Below, piece after piece: positions 1 to 8,405 of a DNA stretch of 47,511 nucleotides (position 1 is the first letter of the stretch; each line of letters opens with the position of its first letter). The translations under genes and the position numbers were made by a program. Source of the stretch: Cyclobacteriaceae bacterium (GTDB taxonomy: Bacteria > Bacteroidota > Bacteroidia > Cytophagales > Cyclobacteriaceae); the NCBI GenBank assembly GCA_024644875.1, contig JAHEGY010000023.1, positions 1-47,511 of the forward strand. Reading direction: 5' to 3'. The notes beneath the pieces are model-generated. The model was not told where the DNA came from, searched no databases, and was given only the letters and a program-made list of their open reading frames with translations.

Positions 1-378
1 CGTTTTGACGGCAGAAAATGGTTAAACCATGAAATATGTAAATCAGGCAAATGGTTTCCACAGACGCAACCCGGGCAGAAAGAACGTGAGCAGCATTATT
101 TTGGGGGCATGTCGATACACCCGGATAATGCTAATGTTATATATCTTTCAAGGCAGGTGAATGGAATATTTGAAATTGAACGCTGGGAAACTGCTGATTC
201 CGGTAAGACCTGGAAGTCTGAAGCGGTTACACAAGACTCTGAACTGGATAATGTACGACCCTTTGTTCCCAGGGGATTAAAATCCAACGATAATGAAATT
301 GTCTTATGGATGGAAAATCAGAAATATATACATTATACAGATTACAGGACTTCAATAAAATACAAAATCAGAAGATGA
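1..378 (+). CDS. BNR-type beta-propeller protein, C-terminal end (5' cut by window)
   Basis: The reading frame is open from the first base of the window, so this is the last 125 residues of a longer protein; the first internal Met is at position 109. The visible part has beta-propeller blade features: a 'TADSGKTW' Asp-box-like motif and a terminal 'WMENQKYIHYTDYRTSIKY' strand pair. These resemble the end of BNR_4-type proteins, which occur in polysaccharide-utilisation regions and are related in fold to sialidases and some polysaccharide lyases. The stop overlaps the start of the next gene as ATGA (375-378), so the two are probably co-transcribed and translationally coupled. The catalytic part is outside the window, so the substrate cannot be called. 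Confidence 0.6.
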   Translation, partial: RFDGRKWLNHEICKSGKWFPQTQPGQKEREQHYFGGMSIHPDNANVIYLSRQVNGIFEIERWETADSGKTWKSEAVTQDSELDNVRPFVPRGLKSNDNEIVLWMENQKYIHYTDYRTSIKYKIRR

Positions 379-1391
379 GCAGTTTAACAAAGAATTATTT
401 TAAACCTTTTTCCGGAATAAAGTCCTTGAGGAGATCAATTACTGTTTTTCTTATTATTCTAATTCTTGGATATTGTGATCCAAAGAATAATGGCGGTGTA
501 CTGATTCCCAGCCAGGGAGGCAATTATATTTGGATATATAAACCAGAAGGTGATTTCTTTCCCGGGCCTTCCACAACGGAACTTAAAGCTGGTGAATGGT
601 ATGATGAATGGGTTCCAAATGACCACACTTTTGTTAAGGATGTGAATGGCAAATGGCATATAATTGGCATTACCCATCCTAAAACTTCTACCCTATCGAT
701 ACATGAAGGTGAATTTCTCTCTTTTCATACAATCTCTCAATCTGACTCTTTTAAAGAAACGATGGAAAAATGGCATTATACAGATCTGCCAAAGATACTG
801 CCACCCAAAGAGCGACCCGTCGAACGGTTGGAAAATCATGCGCCATATATCATTAAAAAAGATCGACTTTACTATATGATTTATGGTCCTAGCCCTTTCA
901 GGTTGGCCATTTCTGAAGATCTTACCAATTGGGAACTCAGGGGAAATTTATTTTCTGAGGATGGAGGTGCCAGAGATCCCAATCTGCTCCTATTCGATGG
1001 AATCTATTACCTGGTGTATTGTACCACCAGGAATGTTCGAATAAGAACATCGGAAGATTTAGTAAAATGGAGTGAACCGAAAACGATCTTTACTTCACAA
1101 AGTTTTGATCCCGAATCTCCATCACTGGTTTATCATAATCAAACCTTTTACTTGTTCTTCAGCTCATGGGATGGCATCTGGGATAAAAAGGAAATTATTG
1201 GAGCATATCAACATCTGACACATGTTCATCAATCGGATGATCCCTTTAACTTTGGAGATGAAAGCACTCGCTTAACCACTCTAAAATCTCATGCACCAGA
1301 GATATTTCAGGGAGAAGATGGACAATGGTATATTTCCAGCGTGGAGTGGCCTCACAGGGGTGTCAGTGTTGATCTTCTGGAATGGAATTAA
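375..1391 (+). CDS. GH43-like five-bladed propeller lipoprotein
   Basis: A 338-residue exported protein. I chose ATG at 375 because it overlaps the previous stop (ATGA) and places a hydrophobic segment (about residues 22-33) at the N-terminus, ending in 'ILGYC', a poor but possible lipobox. The same frame extends upstream to 306, but that part lies inside the previous gene. Propeller-type motifs are spread along the chain: 'NDHTFV' (Asp83), 'ENHAPYI' (about 153-159), 'GGARDPNLLL' (Asp201) and 'DPESPSLV' (Glu247). Three such acidic residues at blade centres are the usual GH43/GH117/GH130-like arrangement, but I cannot assign the family or substrate. The gene sits next to a true GH43 at 1508, which supports a role in glycan breakdown outside the cytoplasm. 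Confidence 0.6.
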   Translation: MSSLTKNYFKPFSGIKSLRRSITVFLIILILGYCDPKNNGGVLIPSQGGNYIWIYKPEGDFFPGPSTTELKAGEWYDEWVPNDHTFVKDVNGKWHIIGITHPKTSTLSIHEGEFLSFHTISQSDSFKETMEKWHYTDLPKILPPKERPVERLENHAPYIIKKDRLYYMIYGPSPFRLAISEDLTNWELRGNLFSEDGGARDPNLLLFDGIYYLVYCTTRNVRIRTSEDLVKWSEPKTIFTSQSFDPESPSLVYHNQTFYLFFSSWDGIWDKKEIIGAYQHLTHVHQSDDPFNFGDESTRLTTLKSHAPEIFQGEDGQWYISSVEWPHRGVSVDLLEWN

Positions 1392-1507
1392 AACCCTATG
1401 CACGGACCTCATATAATGAGTTATGGTTAATTTAGTATCGATAGACTTTTTTTACTGAGACCATATATCATGATATCTTCAAATCAAAAAACATCATTTT
1501 TATCAAT

Positions 1508-3262
1508 ATGAAAAGAGCTTCCTTTAAAAACTATATAAAGATCTCTGGAATAATACTATTTCTAATTATCAGCATATCATCTTGCAAACAACAAACTAGA
1601 GTTGAAAAAATCGAATTTAATACGGTATGTAATCCCATGAATCTCAGTTACCGATTTCAACCGGATGAGCCCTCAAGAAGGGAAGCTGCCGATCCAACCA
1701 TTATCATTTTTAATAATAAGTATTTTCTGTTCGCATCGAAATCAGGAGGGTACTGGCATTCAGATGATCTGATTTCCTGGGATTTTATCCAGACGAATGA
1801 AATTCCTACGGAAGAATATGCACCTACAGCTATAGCGATTGGAGATACAGTATATTTCCTCGCCTCCTCCAGAGTAAAAAGTACCATCTACAAATCTGTG
1901 AATCCCCTAAGCGGACATTGGGAAATCGCAAGGGAAACCCTGGATGAACCGGTCTGGGATCCTGCCTTTTACCAGGATGAGGATAATCGTTTATATCTTT
2001 ATTGGGGTTGTTCCAACGAAACACCCATTTATGGAGTTGAAATTGACTATGAGAATAATTTCAAATTCAAAGGATCTCGGCAGGAATTGATATTCGCCAG
2101 GCCTGAACAATATGGTTGGGAGGTCCCAGGCGATTATAATACCATGAAAGATACTTCTCCCTGGATAGAAGGGGCCTGGATGAATAAATACCAGGGCAAA
2201 TATTATTTACAATACTCTGGCCCAGGCACTGAATTTAAAAGTTACTCAGATGCAGTTTATGTCTCTGACAATCCCCTGGGGCCTTATACAAAAGCTCCAC
2301 ATAATCCTTTTGCCTATAAACCGGAAGGATTCGCTGCCGGTGCAGGTCATGGCAGCACTTTTGCTGATAAATATGGAAATTACTGGCACATTGGAACGAT
2401 CACCATTTCCTTAAAACATATCTTCGAACGAAGATTGGGTTTTTACCCTACTTTTTTTGACCAGGATGGCACCCTGTATTCTAATACAAAATATGGGGAC
2501 TATCCAATAATCATTCCCGGGAAAGAAATCGAAAATCCGGGTGATATATTTCCAGGATGGATGCTATTATCCTATAAAAAGAAAGTTGACGTATCATCTT
2601 CAATTGATTCCCTCCCACCCAACAATATGGTGGATGAGGATATCAGGACATACTGGTCTGCCAGAACCGGGAATGCCAATGAATGGGCTTCTATAGACCT
2701 GGGAGAAGTGTATGATGTGTATGCTGTGCAGTTGAACTTTTCAGAACATAACACTGAAATATTCAGTCGGGAAGCTAATCTCGCTCATCAATATCAATTG
2801 GAATATTCAAAGGACAATTCCAACTGGGAACTGATAACAGATATGGCCGCAAACCAGTCAGATAATACTCATAATTATTTTCAATTTAAGCAAAATATAC
2901 CCAGCAGATATCTCAGAATTAAAAACATTAAAGTTCCGGGGGGAAATTTTTCCATCAGCGGATTCAGAGTATTCGGAAAAGGACACGGTGCAAGACCTGA
3001 AATGGCCGAAAATCTTCAGGTAATCAGAGATCCCAATGACAGGAGAACGGCAAACTTAAAATGGGATGCATCAATGACTGCTACAGGATTTACTATTTCC
3101 TATGGAACACATAAGGATAAGTTATACCAAAGCTATATGGTATATAAAGACAATACACTTACCATCAACAGCCTGGATATAAATCAGAGTTATTATTTTA
3201 CAATAGAGGCATTTAATGAAAATGGAATAACATATAATAAAAACGTTGTGGAAATCGAGTAA
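1508..3262 (+). CDS. GH43 glycosidase lipoprotein with discoidin (F5/8C) and Fn3 domains
   Basis: A 584-residue lipoprotein; the signal ends in 'SISSC' with Cys26 as the likely lipid anchor. Residues of about 55-330 form a GH43 five-bladed propeller with the expected triad: Asp62 in 'ADPTI' (base), Asp151 in 'WDPAF' (pKa modulator) and Glu221 in 'EGAWM' (acid). A discoidin/CBM32-like module follows ('NEWASIDLGEVYDVYAVQL' to 'SRYLRIKN', about 360-490), then a fibronectin type III-like end ('TANLKWDASMTATGFTISY'). The architecture is common in Bacteroidota for beta-xylosidase, arabinofuranosidase or galactosidase activities; the substrate is not readable. It is likely surface- or periplasm-anchored and works with the neighbouring hydrolases. 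Confidence 0.85.
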   Translation: MKRASFKNYIKISGIILFLIISISSCKQQTRVEKIEFNTVCNPMNLSYRFQPDEPSRREAADPTIIIFNNKYFLFASKSGGYWHSDDLISWDFIQTNEIPTEEYAPTAIAIGDTVYFLASSRVKSTIYKSVNPLSGHWEIARETLDEPVWDPAFYQDEDNRLYLYWGCSNETPIYGVEIDYENNFKFKGSRQELIFARPEQYGWEVPGDYNTMKDTSPWIEGAWMNKYQGKYYLQYSGPGTEFKSYSDAVYVSDNPLGPYTKAPHNPFAYKPEGFAAGAGHGSTFADKYGNYWHIGTITISLKHIFERRLGFYPTFFDQDGTLYSNTKYGDYPIIIPGKEIENPGDIFPGWMLLSYKKKVDVSSSIDSLPPNNMVDEDIRTYWSARTGNANEWASIDLGEVYDVYAVQLNFSEHNTEIFSREANLAHQYQLEYSKDNSNWELITDMAANQSDNTHNYFQFKQNIPSRYLRIKNIKVPGGNFSISGFRVFGKGHGARPEMAENLQVIRDPNDRRTANLKWDASMTATGFTISYGTHKDKLYQSYMVYKDNTLTINSLDINQSYYFTIEAFNENGITYNKNVVEIE

Positions 3263-3426
3263 TATAAGTATTGATCCCTCGACTTCACAGACTGCCTGGT
3301 GATGGTCTATTTAATCTGATAAGGGCTACACGGATATTTTCTTTAAAGGATTCGTTTTTATGCCATTTATTCATCGAATATTCTGTTAAGGAGCTTATCT
3401 TTAATAAAGTAAAAACCCTAAATAAT

Positions 3427-4629
3427 ATGCCCGATAACTATTCAGTGACTAAAAGTATTTGCACGCTTTTTCTATTAGCACCTATCTTCTCTTTATTTAC
3501 TTGTCAACAGGCTGAAATTCATGAAGAAAAATCCAATGACTATCAGGTGGCGGCCTACATCTGGCCCTCATGTCATCATGATGAAAGGTTTGGCGAAATG
3601 CTCTGGCCTGAAGGAACGGGAGAATGGGAAATAATAAAAAAAGGAACACCCAGGTTTGAAGGACATTACCAGCCCAAAGCCCCATTGTGGGGTTACGAAT
3701 TGGATGATGATCCTGAGGTAATGGAAAAATGGATCGATGCTGCTACGGATCATGGTATTAATACATTTATCTTTGACTGGTACTGGTTTGGTGATGGCCC
3801 CTTCCTGGAAAATTCCCTGAATAATGGATTCCTGAAAGCCAAAAACAGGGATAAAATGAACTTTTATCTTATGTGGGCCAATCACGACGTCAAAAGAAAC
3901 TACTGGAATGTTCACAAGTATGTTGATGATGAATCCATACTTTGGGATGGAGCGGTGGAAATGGAAAATTTTAAAATAATTGTTGACCGGGTAATTACAA
4001 GGTATTTCAAACAACCAAATTATTACAGAATTGATGGGAAACCAGTTTTTTCAATTTTTGCCTTATGGAACTTACTGGAAGGTCTTGGTGGCATTGAGGA
4101 AGCAAAAGAGGCTCTGGATTATTTCAGGGCTGAAACCCATAAAGCGGGGTATCCCGGACTTCACCTTCAACTGGTTGTTTTTGGAAGTCCAAACGAAGAT
4201 ATGGTCAATAACATTAAATCTCTGGAATTTAACAGTGTAACAAAATATAACTGGGGATGGTCCAAGCAGCAGGATTATATTAAGTGGGCAACGAATGCTG
4301 TCGAGCAGAGAGATCAGTGGGACACGAGTCTGACGATTCCCTATTTTCCTAATGCATCTATCGGGTGGGATGATACGCCAAGATTCCCTGCTAAAGGGGA
4401 AGCTGATATCGTTCGCTTCAACAAATCACCGGAGAGTTTTGCAGCTTCCCTTGAGCTGGCGAGAAAGTATTGTGATGATCACCCGGAACAACCAAAACTT
4501 ATTACCATTTTCTCATGGAATGAATGGATTGAAGGCGGTTACCTCTTGCCTGATGTTAAATTTGGATTTCAACATCTTGAAGCTGTAAAAACTGTAATGG
4601 ATGGAACTTATGATCCCTATTCCAAATGA
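3427..4629 (+). CDS. GH99-like (WbsX-type) exported protein
   Basis: 400 residues from ATG 3427. The frame stays open back to 3271, but the 3427 start gives a clean signal sequence ('TLFLLAPIFSLFTC', Cys27 as possible lipid anchor), so the longer start is unlikely. The mature part begins 'VAAYIWPSCHHDERFGEMLW' and has 'ALWGYELDDDPEVM'-like, 'INTFIFDWYWF' and 'TIFSWNEWIEGGYLLPD' motifs, typical of the WbsX/GH99-like TIM-barrel family. GH99 proper contains endo-alpha-mannanases; WbsX-like members appear both in O-antigen loci and in polysaccharide-degradation loci. Here, secretion and the neighbours point to degradation. The exact bond cleaved is unknown. Confidence 0.75.
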   Translation: MPDNYSVTKSICTLFLLAPIFSLFTCQQAEIHEEKSNDYQVAAYIWPSCHHDERFGEMLWPEGTGEWEIIKKGTPRFEGHYQPKAPLWGYELDDDPEVMEKWIDAATDHGINTFIFDWYWFGDGPFLENSLNNGFLKAKNRDKMNFYLMWANHDVKRNYWNVHKYVDDESILWDGAVEMENFKIIVDRVITRYFKQPNYYRIDGKPVFSIFALWNLLEGLGGIEEAKEALDYFRAETHKAGYPGLHLQLVVFGSPNEDMVNNIKSLEFNSVTKYNWGWSKQQDYIKWATNAVEQRDQWDTSLTIPYFPNASIGWDDTPRFPAKGEADIVRFNKSPESFAASLELARKYCDDHPEQPKLITIFSWNEWIEGGYLLPDVKFGFQHLEAVKTVMDGTYDPYSK

Positions 4630-4668
4630 TTTCAATGAATTCAATATTCGTTTACAAATCGCTATAAA

Positions 4669-5565
4669 ATGAAAAAAAGACATTTTTTAAGTAAAATCGG
4701 GATGGCTGTTGGCACACTCCTAGCCGGTCCAGCAATATTTAGTTATGTCCCAAGACCTGATCCCATGTCAAGGATTGGTTTAACAACGGTTGTATTCCGA
4801 AATAAGTTCTCAAGCACCAATCCAGATTTAACCTCTGACGAACTTACACTGAGGGATATCCCACAATATTTTTCAGAAAGATTCGGAATTCGAAATCTCG
4901 AGTTCTGGTCAGAGCATTTTGAATCCCGGGAAAAATCCTACCTGAAGGACTTAAAAACATCGATCCTGAAAAACAACTGTAAGCTGATCAATATACAGGC
5001 CGATACACCGGGAAAAGATATATCCAATCCTGAGAATGGCAACAGTGCATCGGCTGTACAGGAGATTAAAGAATGGATAGATGTTGGGAAATTTCTTGGC
5101 TCTAAAATGGTCAGGGCTAGTTTTATGCATAAATCCTTTGAAGAAGGCATGAAATCAATGAAAATATTAATCGATTACGCAAAAAGTCAGGATATGATCC
5201 TACTTGCTGAAAATCATTTTGATTTGTTGTCTATCCCTGAAAATCATCTGGAACTGGCACAGAAAATGCAAGGAGAAGGGTTCGGCCTCCTTGCAGATTT
5301 CGGAAATTATCCGGAAAATATTGATCGTTATGAGGCATTAAAAATGATCGCACCCTATACCCTGCTGGTCTCTGCAAAAACCCACGCCTTTGATGACAAT
5401 TATAGTCATATATCGTTTGATTTTGACAAATGTATTCAAATCATGGAAGAGGGAGGTTTCAAAGGAATATATTCACTCGAGCAGTGGGAAAATGGTCCTC
5501 TTGACTATGATTTTGAAAAAATAGTAGATTGGATGATTGAACACGTATCGGCAAATATTGGTTGA
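4669..5565 (+). CDS. Exported xylose-isomerase-like TIM barrel (sugar phosphate isomerase/epimerase family)
   Basis: 298 residues. The N-terminus 'MKKRHFLSKIGMAVGTLLAG' looks like a Tat-type signal with a degenerate twin-Arg (KR-x-FL). The body is an AP-endonuclease-2/xylose-isomerase-like barrel: 'LEFWSEHF', 'LINIQADTPGKD', 'LLAENHFDLLS' and 'GIYSLEQWENG' supply the acidic and His residues expected around the metal site at strand ends. Exported members of this superfamily are very frequent in Bacteroidota catabolic clusters, and few have known substrates. The stop overlaps a possible TTG start of the next gene. A second member of the family is at 13091. Confidence 0.75.
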   Translation: MKKRHFLSKIGMAVGTLLAGPAIFSYVPRPDPMSRIGLTTVVFRNKFSSTNPDLTSDELTLRDIPQYFSERFGIRNLEFWSEHFESREKSYLKDLKTSILKNNCKLINIQADTPGKDISNPENGNSASAVQEIKEWIDVGKFLGSKMVRASFMHKSFEEGMKSMKILIDYAKSQDMILLAENHFDLLSIPENHLELAQKMQGEGFGLLADFGNYPENIDRYEALKMIAPYTLLVSAKTHAFDDNYSHISFDFDKCIQIMEEGGFKGIYSLEQWENGPLDYDFEKIVDWMIEHVSANIG

Positions 5566-5582
5566 ACACAAAAAGATCAGAA

Positions 5583-5945
5583 ATGGAAATAATGGATTTA
5601 GTAAATGCATGGTTTGAAAGGTGGGAGAATGGAGAATTTATGAATTTACCTATATCTGAGAATTTCACGCACACAAGCCCTTACGGGACAATAGAAGGGA
5701 AAAAGGCCTACCTTGATCTAATCGTGGCGAATATAAACAAATTCTTAGGGCATCGTTTTGAAATTCATGATGTAATATACGAAGAGAACAAAGCCTGCAT
5801 CCGCTATACTGCAAAAAAGGGAAATTTTTCATTGGATGTCAGTGAATGGCATTATGTGAAGGAAGGAAAAATTGACAAAGTAGTCGCCTACTATAACATT
5901 GAAGGAGAAATAAGTGAAGACAGAAAACTCTCTCTGCCGGATTGA
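5583..5945 (+). CDS. NTF2-like/SnoaL-like small protein
   Basis: 120 residues from ATG 5583; a TTG at 5562, overlapping the preceding stop (TTGA), would add seven residues and cannot be excluded. The sequence has the NTF2-like cone pattern: an N-terminal helix ('MDLVNAWFERWENGEF'), 'ISENFTHTSPYGTIEGKKAY', then paired strands 'HDVIYEENKACIRYTAK' and 'EWHYVKEGKIDKVVAYYN'. Proteins of this fold include SnoaL-type cyclases, isomerases and many uncharacterised ligand-binding proteins. No signal peptide is visible, so it is cytoplasmic. Specific function unknown. Confidence 0.65.
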   Translation: MEIMDLVNAWFERWENGEFMNLPISENFTHTSPYGTIEGKKAYLDLIVANINKFLGHRFEIHDVIYEENKACIRYTAKKGNFSLDVSEWHYVKEGKIDKVVAYYNIEGEISEDRKLSLPD

Positions 5946-5976
5946 TATGATTATTCCAATCAGATAATTTCCTGTT

Positions 5977-6055
5977 TTGACCGGGGCTGTATAAATATCT
6001 ATCTGTTTATTTACGAGATTGGCCGGGGTTGCATACATATACATCCGTTTATTTA
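5977..6055. repeat. Two imperfect tandem copies of a 42-bp unit
   Basis: In the gap after 5945, a 37-base segment starting at 5977 ('TTGACCGGGGCTGTATAA...') recurs at 6019 ('TTGGCCGGGGTTGCATAC...'), with 30 of 37 bases identical and a 42-base period. Both copies end in 'TTTATTTA'. Read on the minus strand, the pair encodes a 14-residue repeat, but that frame has no other sign of coding. It is probably a decayed tandem duplication. Confidence 0.6.
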
Positions 6056-6153
6056 GATTTTTAAAGGTGATTGCACTTATGCAAAATATTACTATATTTA
6101 ATTTGGATTGATTGAAAAATCCTTCTCCTGAATAACCCCGGCAAGTCAATATT

Positions 6154-6542
6154 GTGGGTCTATTTACATCCAAAAGGGAAAAACGTCTCTGGATTTTCGT
6201 AATTGTTGTTGTTATAGTAATATACTCTACCCTGGGGCTGGCATTGAAAATGGCAGCATATTTACAAAATCACGATCTACAAGCCGTATTTTTTCTTCTG
6301 GGAATGTTCTTTGTCGGGATGACCATCGTAACGGAAGGATTGATGGTGCGTCCCGGTGGTGCGGAAATTGCGATCGCTGTCGGAATAGTAGCTGTTTATT
6401 TTATGGCCTTTACACGATCACTCTGTTGGAGGAACGATGGCATCTTATCGAGTACAGTATGGTTGCTGTTTTTGCAGTAATTACTATTCTGGTCCTATCA
6501 TGGGCCAGAAAACGGATCAGGAAAAGAAAAGAGGTTAAATGA
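6154..6542 (+). pseudogene. VanZ-like membrane protein with a frameshift
   Basis: From a GTG at 6154 the frame encodes 'RLWIFVIVVVIVIYSTLGLA', a second hydrophobic helix, 'MVRPGGAEIAIAVGIVAVYFM' and then ends at 6480 in an unrelated tail. The usual VanZ-like ending, with 'LLEERWHLIEYSMVAVFAVI' and a basic tail, is present in the -1 frame from about 6411 to the stop at 6540-6542. The two pieces join near 6409-6420, as if one base had been lost. I infer a single-base frameshift that separates the last helix. VanZ-like proteins are small membrane proteins of unknown role, some linked to glycopeptide tolerance. It could be a sequencing error rather than a true lesion. Confidence 0.75.
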
Positions 6543-6576
6543 AAATTGAAATTTATGTATAATAAACTAAAACTAG

Positions 6577-6888
6577 ATGCAAATGAAACCTGAAACTGAA
6601 GGAAAAATTATTCAAATCATTAAACTTAAAACTTCCCTAAAGGAGGATGAAGTTTTAAAAATTGCAAAAGAGCGTGCACCACAGTTTAAAGCCATACCCG
6701 GATTGGTACAGAAATACTATGTGCGGGCTTCTCCACCGCATCATTTTGCCGGAATTTACATATGGGATTCGATGGAATCTCTTAAAGCATATCATGAATC
6801 TGAATTAGCAGCAAGTATACCTCAGGCATATAAATTACTCGAAGCACCTGAGATTGAGATATTAGATGTCATGTTTGAATTAAGATAA
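6577..6888 (+). CDS. YdhR-like dimeric alpha/beta-barrel (ABM-type) protein
   Basis: 103 residues. It matches the compact ferredoxin-like alpha/beta-barrel of the YdhR/ABM monooxygenase-like families: 'QFKAIPGLVQKYYVR', 'HHFAGIYIWDSMESLKAYHES' and a closing 'PEIEILDVMFEL' strand. Family members are small dimers with monooxygenase-like folds and mostly no assigned substrate. It ends two bases before the NAD(P)-binding gene at 6891, so the two form a unit. The shared context with an NAD(P)-binding protein hints at small-molecule redox or detoxification. Confidence 0.7.
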   Translation: MQMKPETEGKIIQIIKLKTSLKEDEVLKIAKERAPQFKAIPGLVQKYYVRASPPHHFAGIYIWDSMESLKAYHESELAASIPQAYKLLEAPEIEILDVMFELR

Positions 6889-6890
6889 TT

Positions 6891-7577
6891 ATGAAAGTAT
6901 GTATTATTGGTGCTTCCGGCAAGCTTGGCCGGTATATGGTCCAACATGCACTAGACCGGGATTATGAAGTGGTAGCTGTATGCCGTCAAAAGAGTGTTGA
7001 TAAGTTAAAAAATTATTCCAATCGTATTCGGATAGTACCTGGGGCTACAAATGATCGCAAGGTTATTGAAGAAGCTGTCCGTGAATGTCAGGGCGTTCTT
7101 ACCGTACTCGTCCCATGGGGAGTAAAGGGATATTCAACCGGAACAGCTCAGGCAGTGCTAGACTATGCCCCACAAGATGCACGTTTGATATTTTCATGCG
7201 GCTGGCATATCAGCCGGGATGGAAAAGACAAATATTCCGGAAAATTCAAATTCATGGTAAATGTTGCAGGGTGGCTTGGACGTTTTATAAGAGTATTTGA
7301 TATAAATGACCAGGTGGAGGCCACCAACAGAATATTTGCCAGCGATAAAAAATGGACTGTAGTAAGGGGCAGCGACCTTGAAGAGGGTGATAGCCAGGGC
7401 CTTCCGGTATGGAGCAAACATGTCGGGGATCCCATCCTGGAAAGCAATATCACCCGTAGAATTGACTTTGCCCTGTTTATGGTAGAAGCGCTTGTAAATG
7501 ACGATCTCATCCGGGAGGCTCCGGCAATCGTTGGATGTAAGACCGAATCGGCAATAAAGTATAGTTCAGGCACTTAG
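6891..7577 (+). CDS. NAD(P)-binding Rossmann protein (NmrA/atypical SDR type)
   Basis: 228 residues, starting directly after the YdhR-like gene. The N-terminus 'MKVCIIGASGKLGRYMVQHA' carries the GxxGxxG dinucleotide-binding loop of atypical short-chain dehydrogenases (NAD(P)H-binding/NmrA-like group). Further family features are 'VAVCRQ', 'VLTVLVPWG', 'KWTVVRGSDLEEG' and a helical C-terminus. No YxxxK catalytic pair is obvious, as is common in the NAD(P)-sensor or reductase branch. It is cytoplasmic and probably co-transcribed with 6577; reaction unknown. Confidence 0.8.
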   Translation: MKVCIIGASGKLGRYMVQHALDRDYEVVAVCRQKSVDKLKNYSNRIRIVPGATNDRKVIEEAVRECQGVLTVLVPWGVKGYSTGTAQAVLDYAPQDARLIFSCGWHISRDGKDKYSGKFKFMVNVAGWLGRFIRVFDINDQVEATNRIFASDKKWTVVRGSDLEEGDSQGLPVWSKHVGDPILESNITRRIDFALFMVEALVNDDLIREAPAIVGCKTESAIKYSSGT

Positions 7578-7821
7578 GAGAAATTATTTGAGATTCTGAA
7601 TCAAACTTAGGTTCAGCTTCCAAACAGGCAATTTTATCAAGCAAAACCCGTATATCCTATTATCATATGTAATTCCCTGGTTATTAAGCTTATAAATAAC
7701 GGGGCATCAGAACAGCAATAATTGGATTTGTAAATTTATTTCCCTTATTTTAGAAATTACAGAAACCCGTAATTCTCTGAAATTAATAAGATCTAATTAA
7801 ATCAAAAACCAAATTCTAAAA

Positions 7822-8235
7822 ATGAATCCAATTATTCGAAATGTATTGGCTGTAATTGCAGGCCTGGTAGTGGGCAGCGTGGTAAATATGGGAATCATCG
7901 CAATAAGCAGCTCAATCATCCCTCCACCTGAAGGTGCTGATGTAACCACTATGGATGGCCTTAAAGCTTCAATGCATCTGTTTCAACCACGACATTTTAT
8001 ATTCCCTTTCTTAGCGCATGCTCTGGGAACACTCGCGGGAGCAATTATTGCCGGACTGATTGCAGCATCACATAAAATGAAATTCGCTCTGAGTATCGGC
8101 CTGTTTTTTATGATTGGAGGTATTATAAATGTATTTATGCTTCCTTCTCCCCTTTGGTTTACTCTGGTAGACCTGGTTGGTGCCTATATCCCAATGGGCT
8201 GGATTGCCGGGAAAATTGTATCAGGGAAAAAATGA
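7822..8235 (+). CDS. Small four-helix membrane protein, function unknown
   Basis: 137 residues with about four hydrophobic segments: 8-29, 57-80 (around 'FPFLAHALGTLAGAIIAGLI'), 88-105 and 112-130. The Gly/Ala-rich helices and the 'GLVVGSVVNMGII' start resemble small Bacteroidota inner-membrane proteins of unknown role. The 244 bases before it (7578-7821) hold no gene I can support. Confidence 0.6.
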   Translation: MNPIIRNVLAVIAGLVVGSVVNMGIIAISSSIIPPPEGADVTTMDGLKASMHLFQPRHFIFPFLAHALGTLAGAIIAGLIAASHKMKFALSIGLFFMIGGIINVFMLPSPLWFTLVDLVGAYIPMGWIAGKIVSGKK

Positions 8236-8301
8236 TCTCATATACCAGTATTCATCCGGATAAACCACTGATATAGTTTTATGAGCTAAGATACATATTG
8301 G

Positions 8302-8333
8302 ATTGCTACCCATAGTCTTCTTCATTATCTTTA
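8302..8333 (+). promoter_or_regulatory. Candidate Bacteroidota-type promoter for the MDR gene at 8406
   Basis: 'ATTG' at 8302-8305 is followed after 20 nt by 'TATCTTTA' at 8326-8333, close to the Bacteroidota consensus TTTG-N19-21-TAnnTTTG. The start codon at 8406 lies about 70 nt downstream. The same -7 octamer precedes another MDR gene at 17053-17060. Confidence 0.45.
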
Positions 8334-8405
8334 TATAGATAAATTTTTTATGTTCCCTGCACACAAATTATAAATGATGCACTATGTGCACTGAAATAAA
8401 ATCAT

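Noticed and set aside
3568-4014. 148-residue - strand frame opposite the GH99-like gene
   Set aside because: Antisense to conserved GH99-like motifs and without features of its own.
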